From the NCBI RefSeq assembly GCF_001742185.1, contig NZ_CP015750.1, positions 2,976,001-3,040,000 on the forward strand: a DNA stretch of 64,000 nt. The letters run 5' to 3'. Shown piece after piece: positions 7,934 through 15,224 of this stretch. The notes beneath the pieces were generated by a model. The model was not told the DNA's origin, did not search any database, and saw only the letters and a program-made list of their open reading frames with translations. Source of the stretch: Pectobacterium wasabiae CFBP 3304. GTDB taxonomy: Bacteria > Pseudomonadota > Gammaproteobacteria > Enterobacterales > Enterobacteriaceae. Each line of letters begins with the position of its first letter. The stretch's first letter is position 1. A program made the translations under genes and the position numbers.

Positions 7934-8134
7934 TTAAGGCCAATTTAATAAAATAGATGGGTAAAATTTTGAAATAAGCATTATTAATATTAAAACCACA
8001 CTTACAGCATTAATTAATAAAAAATAATCGCTTTTAAATATTGCCGCTAATGCAACACCGCCGCCAATAACAAGTAAAAAAAAACCGAACCATCCAGATT
8101 CAAGAAATATACTAATCATTTTTTTCTCTTGCAT
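7934..8134 (-). CDS. Small membrane protein of the mobilization operon
   Basis: The product of up to 66 residues has two hydrophobic stretches (about 10-32 and 36-58). It overlaps the end of the upstream TraD/MobC-like gene, as expected for coupled translation. Start could be 8134 or 8119. It closes the minus-strand operon divergent from the relaxase. Function is unknown. Confidence 0.5.
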   Translation of the reverse strand: MQEKKMISIFLESGWFGFFLLVIGGGVALAAIFKSDYFLLINAVSVVLILIMLISKFYPSILLNWP

Positions 8135-8417
8135 TAACTTTTGCTATTTTTTTTACTTTTCGTTCGCTAATTTCTTTATCACCCCACTTCAAAATATCAC
8201 TTCTGAATTTATCATTTTTGTAATTAAAAATTGATAATAAGCTAATTACCTTATGCAAATTATCTATGCCTGGAATGTCATATTTTAATATTTCTGCGGT
8301 TATTAGACGCATGTCTTTTAATTTTTTTTCTTTCTCTATCTTTTTTTGCTCACTTTCTATTTTCGCCAATTCTATTTTTAACCTTTCTTTCTTTTGCTGC
8401 AAACTTAACTTTGCCAT
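8112..8417 (-). CDS. TraD/MobC-like accessory mobilization protein
   Basis: From ATG 8417 (GGAG upstream) the product has about 101 residues. It begins MAKLSLQQKKERLKIELAKI, a charged coiled-coil stretch, followed by KLKDMRLITAEIL. This matches the pattern of small TraD/MobC proteins that help MobQ relaxases at oriT. The gene is divergent from the relaxase at 9232, as in other MobQ plasmids. The longer frame to 8450 lacks a ribosome site. Confidence 0.6.
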   Translation of the reverse strand: MAKLSLQQKKERLKIELAKIESEQKKIEKEKKLKDMRLITAEILKYDIPGIDNLHKVISLLSIFNYKNDKFRSDILKWGDKEISERKVKKIAKVNAREKND

Positions 8418-8508
8418 AATAATCATTCTCCAATATTTTATAATTTTCAACTTCTTCTATTTCTTTTTCTTTTTTAAATAAAAAACGAATAAACTTAATT
8501 ATTTTCAT
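8350..8508 (-). CDS. Small basic overlapping ORF, 52 residues
   Basis: ATG 8508 overlaps the stop of the upstream gene as ATGA. The product begins MKIIKFIRFLFKKEKEIEEV and is strongly basic. It overlaps the start of the TraD/MobC-like gene by 68 nt in another frame. Overlapping mob genes are common on small plasmids, but coding is supported only by the coupled start. Confidence 0.35.
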   Translation of the reverse strand: MKIIKFIRFLFKKEKEIEEVENYKILENDYYGKVKFAAKERKVKNRIGENRK

Positions 8509-8720
8509 CCTTTTTTTAATCTCACTTTGTTTTCTATGTTTACAAAAAAAACATTTTGAACCTGCATTAAATATTCATTGCCAAATTCTTCATACTTCTT
8601 TTTATCCACACAAAAATAAGCTGTATAAGGTTCGTTGTAAAAATCTTTTAATTCAAGCCTCAATCGTTCATTTAATATATATTTTGTTTTTCTATACTGA
8701 GTTTTTGTTTTAAAAAACAC
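8505..8720 (-). CDS. Hypothetical protein of mob operon, possible second half of a split gene
   Basis: The frame gives up to 71 residues from a GTG at 8720 (IKYILNERLRLELKDFY-like charged text, then YTAYFCVDKKKYEEFG). No good ribosome site is seen, and the frame overlaps the previous gene by 49 nt. A one-base change in the A/T-runs near 8710 would join both into one protein of about 140 residues. Family unknown. Confidence 0.4.
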   Translation of the reverse strand: MFFKTKTQYRKTKYILNERLRLELKDFYNEPYTAYFCVDKKKYEEFGNEYLMQVQNVFFVNIENKVRLKKG

Positions 8721-8905
8721 TTAAAATAACCTTTAAATATATTTAACTCTACATCAGATGGTTCTGTTTTTATTTTTCCATCGTCGTTTGAAAATATACA
8801 ATAATTATTTTCTTTCAGGTATGAGGTGTAAAAATTAAATATACTATTAGCAGTAACATCCAATGCATCGAAATCTTGCGCGAGAGCGTTTGTTTTTATA
8901 TTCAT
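8672..8905 (-). CDS. Hypothetical protein, first gene of divergent mob operon
   Basis: The 77-residue product starts MNIKTNALAQDFDALDVTAN. AGGAAA precedes ATG 8905. It is the first gene leftward from the oriT-like region, divergent from the relaxase. I recognise no family. It may be truncated by a frameshift that separates it from the frame at 8505-8720. Confidence 0.5.
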   Translation of the reverse strand: MNIKTNALAQDFDALDVTANSIFNFYTSYLKENNYCIFSNDDGKIKTEPSDVELNIFKGYFKCFLKQKLSIEKQNIY

Positions 8906-9059
8906 TTTATTTTCCTTTTTTTATTGGGTATACACGTTAATTAGGTTATTTATTTATATTGTCAATGCTGGTATTTACTTTTATTTTTTTTTGGTTATTT
9001 GCTTTTATATAAATGTTTTATTTTTTTGCTGTGCGTTAGTAAAACTACAAATGCCCACT

Positions 9060-9231
9060 TATACATTGCCCTTCGGTCAATGTGTGGTCTCCTGCCGAGG
9101 GCTAGGCTACCGCCCTATCGCCGCTTAAGCGGCAATATGTAAGCCTGGCTCCGCGAATCTGGCGCAACGCTGGAGAGGCTTACAGCAAACAAAACACCGA
9201 GCACACTAACGCCGAGAGGGGAGGGCACACG
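9060..9231. other. Probable oriT region with serial hairpins
   Basis: The 326-bp gap between divergent mob genes is far more GC-rich than its surroundings on its right half. It holds ACATTG...CAATGT (from 9070), AGGGC...GCCCT, palindrome CCGCTTAAGCGG (9121-9132), and TGTAAGCCT (9138-9146) pairing with AGGCTTACA (9176-9184). On the minus strand, next to the relaxase start, stands GTGTGCCCTCCCC. It resembles the RSF1010/R1162 nick-region core GTGCGCCCTCCC as I remember it. Location and structure fit a MobQ oriT; the nick site is not proven. Confidence 0.6.
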
Positions 9232-10059
9232 ATGGCCATTTTTCATTTAAGTTTTAAAATATTAAAAAGAAGCGAAGGAAAAAGTTCTTTATATCTTGCA
9301 GCTTATAACTCCAGAACGAGATTAAAAGACGAAAGAACAGGTTTGATTTTTAATTACGAAAAGAAAAAAGAAGACTTAATGCATAGTGATATTTTATTAC
9401 CACCCAATGCACCCGAAAGCTTTAAAAATAGATCCGTTTTATTTAATGCCATTGAGTCCATTGAGGCGCGAAGGGATTCGCAGCTCGTCAGATATTTTAT
9501 CGTAGCCTTGCCCAGAGAATTAACATTAACCCAAAATAAAGAATTAATTACAAACTACATAAATAAAAACTTTATTAAAAAAGGCATGTGCGCCGATTTA
9601 GCCATACATAACGATAAAGATAATAACAACCCACACGCACACGTTATGTTAACAATGCGTGAAGTAAACGAAGCTGGTTTTTTACCTACAAAAAATAGAG
9701 ACTGGAACGACAAAAAAAACGTAGAAATATGGCGCAGAAGCTGGTCTGTTTTAGTTAACAAAAAACTTAGGGAAAATAACAAAAATGAATATGTTAGCAA
9801 TTTGTCTTTTTTGAGACAAAAAGAGTTACTAATTAATAAAGAAAAAGAGAATTTGGAAAATGGAGAAATTGATAAAGCAGAAAAATACATTAATACATAC
9901 ATACACAATAAAAACAAAACAGCAAAAAAAAGGATTTCCCGTAAAAAATTTATCGGCAATAAAAAATTAAAAACCTACGCTGATTCAGCGGATGGTAAAT
10001 ATATTATGACTAAATACAAAAGGGAGGTAAAAAACAAACCAGCAAAGAGAGTAAATTAA
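9232..10059 (+). CDS. mobA: MobQ-family relaxase (MobA/MobL)
   Basis: The 275-residue protein begins MAIFHLSFKILKRSEGKSSL, typical of MobA/MobL. Motif I carries the likely nicking tyrosine (Tyr25 in AAYNSRT). Motif III is HNDKDNNNPHAHV (126-138), with metal-binding His126, His135 and His137. It would nick and pilot one strand at the adjacent oriT using a helper's type IV secretion. It is shorter than RSF1010 MobA, lacking a primase domain, as on many small plasmids. Codons are very AT-rich. Confidence 0.92.
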   Translation: MAIFHLSFKILKRSEGKSSLYLAAYNSRTRLKDERTGLIFNYEKKKEDLMHSDILLPPNAPESFKNRSVLFNAIESIEARRDSQLVRYFIVALPRELTLTQNKELITNYINKNFIKKGMCADLAIHNDKDNNNPHAHVMLTMREVNEAGFLPTKNRDWNDKKNVEIWRRSWSVLVNKKLRENNKNEYVSNLSFLRQKELLINKEKENLENGEIDKAEKYINTYIHNKNKTAKKRISRKKFIGNKKLKTYADSADGKYIMTKYKREVKNKPAKRVN

Positions 10060-10061
10060 AG

Positions 10062-10286
10062 TTGCTTTTTAATAGCTTATTAATTAAGTTTAATAACGCA
10101 GTAAAAACAAAAAAACAAGAAACACCAAAAAAAATATCTGAGGACGATTTTTTAAAGAAAATGAAACCAGATGAGTATATTGAAAACGTAAAAAAAGAGG
10201 ATTTAAATTATGCAAAAAATATTATTTGGAACGACGAGAGAAGGGTTAGAAATAACAACATACCAAACAACAAATTTAGAATTTGA
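10062..10286 (+). CDS. Hypothetical protein after relaxase
   Basis: A 74-residue lysine-rich frame starts with TTG at 10062, 2 nt after the relaxase stop, so coupling is likely. Text such as KKISEDDFLKKMKPDEYIENVKKEDLNYAKNIIWN is hydrophilic. It could be the shifted C-terminal tail of the relaxase or a separate accessory protein. Function unknown. Confidence 0.4.
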   Translation: MLFNSLLIKFNNAVKTKKQETPKKISEDDFLKKMKPDEYIENVKKEDLNYAKNIIWNDERRVRNNNIPNNKFRI

Positions 10287-10587
10287 TTATTTAAATAAAA
10301 AATATAGAATTGAGATATATATAAAACAAAGAAATGATGCAGAAAAAATAAAAGAGGCATTGAAAGAGGGTAAGGTTTTTACGCCAGAAAAAAAAGAAGT
10401 GATATACAAAATAAAAAATATAGAGTTAGTAGTTAAATCACCATTTTCTAAAATTAAAACTTCCGCCGACAGAGAAAGTGTTTTTAATTTCGACGGTGTA
10501 AATTATAGTGCCATTATTTGCGCTTTTAGCGTCGAAGAAGAATTAAAAAGGCTAAAAGAAATAGAAAAAGAAAATGAAGATTGGTAA
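10210..10587 (+). CDS. Hypothetical protein, mob operon
   Basis: The 125-residue product begins MQKILFGTTREGLEITTYQT. GAGG precedes the ATG. It overlaps the previous frame by 77 nt. The product is soluble, Lys/Glu-rich with mixed beta-like segments, and ends EELKRLKEIEKENEDW. It is last in the relaxase operon, before a hairpin. No family recognised. Confidence 0.6.
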   Translation: MQKILFGTTREGLEITTYQTTNLEFDYLNKKYRIEIYIKQRNDAEKIKEALKEGKVFTPEKKEVIYKIKNIELVVKSPFSKIKTSADRESVFNFDGVNYSAIICAFSVEEELKRLKEIEKENEDW

Positions 10588-10594
10588 TAAAAAA

Positions 10595-10621
10595 GGTGGT
10601 GTACGTAAAATATACACCACC
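10595..10621 (-). terminator. Rho-independent terminator
   Basis: GGTGGTGTA pairs with TACACCACC. On the minus strand the stem is followed by TTTTTTATT, so it best terminates the leftward zinc-ribbon gene. On the plus strand the hairpin also ends the relaxase operon, with a weaker tail. Confidence 0.75.
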
Positions 10622-10644
10622 GTTAAAAATTAACGATGAAAATT

Positions 10645-10953
10645 TTATCGGTACCAAACTACTTTATTTATTTTAAATAACGCCCTTATTATTGCAGGGA
10701 GAAACATTACGAAAAAGAAAACAACAAAACCTACAATAAAACCAACAAGCGCAAATGTTTGTATACCTATGTACATTCCACAAGCAAAGCCCACAATAAG
10801 GCCGAACATACCAGTAAGACCTAAGGTTGGTTTTATTTTTTCTAGGGCCCTTTTAAAATGGCCTTGAAATGTAGTTTCTTTTTCGGCATTACAGTTGGGG
10901 CACACGGTAGCATCATCATTGACAACGCTTTTGCAAAATGGGCAGATTGTCAT
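10645..10953 (-). CDS. Zinc-ribbon membrane protein
   Basis: From ATG 10953 (AAAGAGGA upstream) the product has 102 residues. It has an N-terminal zinc ribbon with two CxxC pairs (CPFCKS, CPNCNA). A polar linker and two hydrophobic helices follow (roughly 48-70 and 72-95), with glycine-rich turns. The zinc ribbon would face the cytosol. Such proteins often act as small stress or regulatory membrane proteins, but I cannot name a function. Cargo of the element. Confidence 0.7.
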   Translation of the reverse strand: MTICPFCKSVVNDDATVCPNCNAEKETTFQGHFKRALEKIKPTLGLTGMFGLIVGFACGMYIGIQTFALVGFIVGFVVFFFVMFLPAIIRALFKINKVVWYR

Positions 10954-11013
10954 AATATCCTCTTTCTTAAAATCACATAAAATCAATTTGGGATAAAGTT
11001 ATAATTATATCTT

Positions 11014-11532
11014 CTACTTGCTTACAATCTGAGCTGGCGATAATGATATTTGGTTACTCGCTAAACCAACATTATCAATTCCTATGATCCCTTTAACTGT
11101 AATCATATTACCAACATTGTATTTTTTTAGAGCATCATGTTTAACAAATACACCTGCCTTACATTCGCTATATCCACTGGAGATAATTCCAGAGTCAAAA
11201 ATAAAAACAGCTTCTGTGCCTTTAAAATTTGGATCTCCACCAAATAGTGGTCCGGATTCAGCTACGTTAATTATTTTTTCTGTAAGTTCAACATATTTAC
11301 CATTCCATTTTTCTTCGGCCATATATTGGTTCTTTTTAAAATCCAAACAAATTATTTTTAAGGATGTTTTGGTAAGGGATTTTTCATCTAATTCATTTTT
11401 CTTTGAATTAGCAATGTTTGATATTGAAAGTTTATTTAGTTCGCCTGATAACGAATTATATGAGCTTTGCAGTTGTTGGCAACCCGATAAAATAAAAGAA
11501 GAGAGTAGAAAAAGTCTGGTAATAATTTTCAT
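11014..11532 (-). CDS. OB-fold (tRNA_anti-like) lipoprotein
   Basis: The 172-residue protein has a lipoprotein signal, MKIITRLFLLSSFILSGC, with Cys18 as lipidation site. Residues about 60-170 (YMAEEKWNGKYVELTEKI, then VGNMITVKGIIG) match the tRNA_anti-like OB-fold pattern found in small exported bacterial proteins. It is cargo of the element, between the zinc-ribbon gene and the DnaJ gene. A ligand is not known. Confidence 0.7.
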   Translation of the reverse strand: MKIITRLFLLSSFILSGCQQLQSSYNSLSGELNKLSISNIANSKKNELDEKSLTKTSLKIICLDFKKNQYMAEEKWNGKYVELTEKIINVAESGPLFGGDPNFKGTEAVFIFDSGIISSGYSECKAGVFVKHDALKKYNVGNMITVKGIIGIDNVGLASNQISLSPAQIVSK

Positions 11533-12039
11533 ATTAAATACTCCGTAATAACAACGCTAGTCCCCATCATGCAAACCTCCTTTAAGTGAGTCTTACTTTC
11601 CGCGCGAAAGGATAGCATCAAATAGCAACTTCTCAACAAAAATGATCGATAAAAGAGATCAATAAATAATTATTGATAGTTTTTAACGATTAAATTGTGG
11701 TTCATCGATCGGTGTTTTGATTGGTTATCTCGATCGATAAAAAAATAACGATAGTTTCTGGCTATTGTTTTTCCTGTTTTGATCGTTTTAAGCGATATTG
11801 GCATGGCGTTATTTAATTGTTTTGTGTCAGATGATTACGGAGATTGTTTGCTGTATAGATTGGTTTTACACAGTATGCAGGCTTCTCTGGGTAGGAGAAT
11901 TTCTGGTCAGAGGATGGCCAACAGCGAATAGTTGAATGATACAGAACGGCAGCGCACGCTGTTTTTTGGGTGGGGAGATAATGCCTTTGTATTGGTGGGG
12001 GCGCGGAGGAGCCATCCCACCTGCAGTAATTTTAGTATT
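11533..12039. other. Gene-free region with clustered GATC/ATCGAT words
   Basis: Five GATC sites lie within 141 bp (11644, 11657, 11707, 11732, 11781), with repeated GATCGATAA and TTATTGAT-like words in very AT-rich DNA. No frame with a ribosome site was found. It may be a promoter/operator region or a replication-related site; nothing decides this. Confidence 0.4.
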
Positions 12040-12951
12040 TTAAAACTGTGATGCAGGTAATGTTGAAAAATGTGTATTGCCATTAATTACAGGATAAAAA
12101 GTTAACGAATTATCACTATATTCTATTCCTGTTGTGGTTTTTCTTTCAATCATAGTTATTGGTTCAGATATTTGAACGCATCCAGTTTTTATATTTTGAG
12201 TTTTAACTCTATATATTCCTACTGGGATTTTTTCGAGGACGGCATAATTTCCGGCAGGAATAAAAACATCTCGTAAGAATTTTGAAGTGTTTTTATCTTG
12301 TTCAAATGTGAATCTAACATATATGTCTTCATTGTTTCTGGTGTTGTCTAATGTTAGAGATGATAATCCATTGCGTCTATCTTTTTGATTGAAAATAGTT
12401 GGGGTAATAGGCCACTTTCTATTTTTTACAGACGCATTGCATATATTACTGCTGTTAACAAAAGTTTTTTGTTTTGATGGTTCGATAATCTGTGAGTTAT
12501 CGTTTTTATTATTTGTTAAGCTAACAGATGTTTTGAATATACCACTTATTATCGCGTATGCGACAAACCCTATCACACATAAACCAAATCCTAACCTTAA
12601 TAATGAAAATATAGAAAATATAAGATCAATTGTTTTGGTTATGAATGAATTCTTATCATTTTTCACTTTTTGTGTCGGTGTCGATATTTTTGTCTGTGCA
12701 TTTTGTTTTAATGTTGCTTCAGCCCTTTCTCTCCATGTTTCTTTTATAATCCAAGAGTCATGTTCCTTTCTTTTTTGTGGATCACTTAAAATTTCATATG
12801 ACGAGTTAATAATCTGCATTATTCTGGCGGCATCGGGATTATCTTTATTTATATCTGGATGATATTTTTTTGCCAATGAACGATAAGCTGCTTGTATTAC
12901 CTCTATTGGAGCATCTTTTGAAACCTTTAGGTTATCGTAATGTGTTCTCAT
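12040..12951 (-). CDS. J-domain membrane protein
   Basis: The 303-residue protein has an N-terminal DnaJ domain (about 1-65) with HPD at 31-33. A basic linker, one transmembrane helix (about 115-137) and an exported C-terminal region follow. The last part contains RFTFEQDKNTSKFLRDVFIPAGNYAVLEKIPVGIYRVK, a beta-rich segment. J-domains recruit DnaK. Here a membrane-spanning, non-housekeeping version is carried as cargo. No Cys-rich or CTD region of true DnaJ is present. Role unknown. Confidence 0.8.
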   Translation of the reverse strand: MRTHYDNLKVSKDAPIEVIQAAYRSLAKKYHPDINKDNPDAARIMQIINSSYEILSDPQKRKEHDSWIIKETWRERAEATLKQNAQTKISTPTQKVKNDKNSFITKTIDLIFSIFSLLRLGFGLCVIGFVAYAIISGIFKTSVSLTNNKNDNSQIIEPSKQKTFVNSSNICNASVKNRKWPITPTIFNQKDRRNGLSSLTLDNTRNNEDIYVRFTFEQDKNTSKFLRDVFIPAGNYAVLEKIPVGIYRVKTQNIKTGCVQISEPITMIERKTTTGIEYSDNSLTFYPVINGNTHFSTLPASQF

Positions 12952-13046
12952 TTTTTTTCATCTATTTTTATAAAATGACATGACTTTTTATATCATAAGT
13001 TATGTGGTCTTTTCTATCATGACCACATAACATCATGAATTTAAGG

Positions 13047-14327
13047 TTATTTATGAGATTCACTCATTGAAAATTCAAAAGGCATGATATGTTTATCCTT
13101 ATTAGCATCCAAATAATCAGCCCACCATTGAAGCATAAGCCTACGTTGCGTAATATGCTTTGCTTTGTGCGTATAAGCTGCACGAACGTTATTTTGTTCT
13201 TTATGACTCATTTGCCTTTCTATGGCGTCTTCTGTCCAGATACCGGACTCAACAAGGCTACTACAAGCCATCGTGCGGAAACCGTGGCCGCATATATCTT
13301 TTTGAGTGTCATAACCCATAAGCCGCAATGCTTTATTAACGGTATTCTCGCTCATAGGTTTACGATAATCATGACAACCGATAAATATCAAACCCTCACC
13401 ATCGCTAATATCATAACTAATCTCTTTTAGCTCTTTCAATATATCAATGGCTTGATGACTCAACGGCACATAATGAGGTATGCGCATTTTAGATCCTCGC
13501 TCAGAAAATCTAACGTTTTCGATCTCGTCTCTTTCTGGCGGGATAATCCATAAAGCATTTTTAAAATCTATTTCAGGCCAACGAGCGAAGCGTAGTTCAC
13601 TCGACCGAATAAAAACTAATAAAGTGAGTTTTAAAGCTAATACAGTGAGCCTACGGCCTTTATACGCATCTATACGACTTAAAAGATCAGGTATCTGCTC
13701 AAGTTCAAGCGCTGGGTAATGCGTTCTTTTAGGTGTGATTAACGTGCCGCCAAGTTCATTAGCGGGATTATGGGTAATCATATCTTCCTGAACGGCATAA
13801 CGCATAATAGCGGTAATACGTTGTTTTAAACGTGAAGCGGTTTCGTGTTGGCCTTTAGCTTCAATTTTACGCAAGGGGAGAAGCAGATCGCGAGTGGTTA
13901 GTTTCGTAATATCTTTTGAACCAAGAGCCGGGAAAAGATGATTGATAAGACTGTTTAGAATCCGTTCGCTATGTTGAGGTATCCACCGCTCACTGACAGA
14001 CATTTTTTTGTGCCAGGCCCGCGCAACAGCTTCAAACGTGAAATCTCCGCACTCCTCAGCTTTTACAGCTTTTTTTTGCTGTAGTGGGTCAACACCGCAA
14101 CCTAACAGTGTTTTCATTTCTATGAGCTTTGTACGAGCTTCTGAGAGCGATATAGAAGGGTAAGTGCCAATTGAGAAGACTTTTTGCTTACCATCATAGC
14201 GATAGGCAACCTGCCAATACTTCGACCCGTTAGGATGCACCAGCAGATATAGCCCCTTTCCATCAGATAGCTTGATCTGCTTGTTGGAAGGCTTGGCGTT
14301 TTTTACAGCAATATCAGTTAAGCGCAT
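13047..14327 (-). CDS. P4-type tyrosine integrase at tRNA-Phe
   Basis: The 426-residue integrase has a DUF4102 N-terminal domain (KLSDGKGLYLLVHPNGSKYW), a core-binding middle and a catalytic C-terminus: Arg in FIRSSELRFA, HGFRT, SHKE and Tyr in AAYTHKAKH. It appears intact. Its start is 183 bp from the tRNA-Phe 3' end, so this is the element's own integrase. It is related to the integrase at 3714-4973, consistent with both using tRNA-Phe. Confidence 0.95.
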   Translation of the reverse strand: MRLTDIAVKNAKPSNKQIKLSDGKGLYLLVHPNGSKYWQVAYRYDGKQKVFSIGTYPSISLSEARTKLIEMKTLLGCGVDPLQQKKAVKAEECGDFTFEAVARAWHKKMSVSERWIPQHSERILNSLINHLFPALGSKDITKLTTRDLLLPLRKIEAKGQHETASRLKQRITAIMRYAVQEDMITHNPANELGGTLITPKRTHYPALELEQIPDLLSRIDAYKGRRLTVLALKLTLLVFIRSSELRFARWPEIDFKNALWIIPPERDEIENVRFSERGSKMRIPHYVPLSHQAIDILKELKEISYDISDGEGLIFIGCHDYRKPMSENTVNKALRLMGYDTQKDICGHGFRTMACSSLVESGIWTEDAIERQMSHKEQNNVRAAYTHKAKHITQRRLMLQWWADYLDANKDKHIMPFEFSMSESHK

Positions 14328-14348
14328 AGCAAGCCCCCTTGTGCAAAT

Positions 14349-14395
14349 GTTGGTAAAAATCTCATCGAACTGAGTTTACCAACTTTTTTACCAAC
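14349..14395. repeat. Arm-site-like repeats beside the tRNA-Phe integrase
   Basis: TTTACCAAC is repeated at 14375-14383 and 14387-14395 (12-bp period), with its exact inverse GTTGGTAAA at 14349-14357 nearer the integrase start. The same word occurs at the opposite end of the element (5221-5229). Confidence 0.6.
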
Positions 14396-14469
14396 AAAAT
14401 GGGAGCGCTGCCAGTAGATTTTAACGGACAGTAGTAGACAAGCGGAAGGGGGTAACTTGTTGACTTTAC

Positions 14470-14499
14470 AAAGCAAAACGGACGTCAGTAGACGTCCGT
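14470..14499 (-). terminator. tRNA-Phe terminator
   Basis: On the minus strand ACGGACGTC-TACT-GACGTCCGT is followed by TTTTGCTTT, starting 12 nt after the tRNA 3' end. It is a standard intrinsic terminator. Confidence 0.8.
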
Positions 14500-14510
14500 T
14501 CCTAAATGAT

Positions 14511-14586
14511 TGGTGCCCGGACTCGGAATCGAACCAAGGACACGAGGATTTTCAATCCTCTGCTCTACCGACTGAGCTATCCGGGC
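14511..14586 (-). tRNA. pheV: tRNA-Phe (GAA)
   Basis: The 76-nt gene reads GCCCGGATAGCTCAGTCGGT at its 5' end, has anticodon GAA in TTGAAAA, a TTCGATT T-loop and an encoded CCA. It is intact although an element is inserted at its 3' end, because the element restores the sequence. Its position next to speC matches pheV of E. coli, a well-known integration hot spot. Confidence 0.97.
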
Positions 14587-14596
14587 AACGGGGCGC

Positions 14597-14625
14597 ATTA
14601 AACCGTATTGGCCGCGTGGCGTCAA
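14597..14625 (-). promoter_or_regulatory. tRNA-Phe promoter
   Basis: On the minus strand TTGACG (14625-14620), a 17-bp spacer and TTTAAT (14602-14597) stand just before the tRNA. The downstream GCGCCCC is a GC-rich discriminator typical of stringently controlled stable-RNA promoters. Confidence 0.75.
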
Positions 14626-14715
14626 CGGGTTTCTGTCACAAAGCGGAGCGTCTGCGCTATTTTCAGGCAATTGTATTATTTGCTAGCCGATTCCTGGCGA
14701 TCCTTTCAGCACGCT

Positions 14716-14911
14716 TATACCCGTCATACTTCAAGTTGCATGTGCGTTGGCTTCGCTCAGTCACCCGAATCACTTACCTGAGTAAGCTCATCGGGACTCC
14801 TTTCCTTGCCGCGTTATTCGGCCTTAGGCCTCATCCCTTCGGGATCAGCGCAAGCGCTGTTCAAAAACGCCTCGTCGTTTTTGTCCTGAAACTCGAATTA
14901 TTTAGGGTATA
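14716..14911. repeat. ERIC-like element with internal insert
   Basis: The ends are inverted: TATACCC...TACTTCAAGTTGCA on the left, with AACTCGAATTATTTAGGGTATA closing the right. The centre carries CACTTACCTGAGTAAGCTC, the ERIC core. About 65 bp after the core (GGCCTTAGGCCTCATCCCTTCG onward) is not part of the canonical ERIC I remember. The whole is about 196 bp. Confidence 0.75.
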
Positions 14912-15092
14912 GCGCGGTAACGTTTCTTCCTGATACGCACGGCATGTTTCGTTGCACTTTTACCGCGCTGAGTGCAGGCGGCATTGTTGAATTTGATGAA
15001 GAATAATGCCACTATTGCGCGGTTTTTAACGTCTCGTTCACCTGAACGCCCCTTTAAGCGTAGTTAGCGTATAGCTAAAGAGGATCACCGAT

Positions 15093-15224
15093 ATGTCAGA
15101 TTCATTGCTCATGGCGCAAAATGTTCGTGCCAGCTCGTTGATGACGTTGTTGCGTGTTTCTTCTTACCATCACTGCGCGGTTTACTTTTCTTCCTGTCGA
15201 TTATCCCTCTTCACCATGCGGTGA
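15093..15224 (+). CDS. Possible leader peptide of speC, 43 residues
   Basis: ATG 15093 follows AAGAGG at 9 nt. The peptide starts MSDSLLMAQNVRASSLMTLL and ends SLFTMR. A small hairpin TTAGC-GTATA-GCTAA ends at the ribosome site. It lies in a 540-nt gap before speC. Some ornithine decarboxylase genes (speF) have regulatory leader peptides, but this one shows no clear resemblance to SpeFL. Coding is unproven. Confidence 0.3.
   Translation: MSDSLLMAQNVRASSLMTLLRVSSYHHCAVYFSSCRLSLFTMR

Larger units (their letters stand above)
5158..14586. mobile_element. Integrative mobilizable element built on a ColE2/MobQ plasmid, in tRNA-Phe
   Basis: The segment is bounded by the tRNA-Phe 3' copy (5135-5157) and the intact tRNA-Phe (14511-14586). 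Both ends carry TTTACCA(A/G)C words near the boundary (5207-5229 and 14349-14395). Inside are AlpA, a ColE2-type Rep, a small HTH partner, a MobQ relaxase, a divergent accessory operon, an oriT-like region, cargo genes and an integrase beside the tRNA. The interior is strikingly AT-rich against the chromosome to the right. No conjugation machinery is present, so transfer would need a helper. The combination of plasmid replicon and P4-type integrase is what I see; mobility is inference. Confidence 0.75.

Noticed and set aside
14457..14912. 151-residue frame across tRNA-Phe and ERIC
   Set aside because: It simply reads through the tRNA antisense strand and the repeat.
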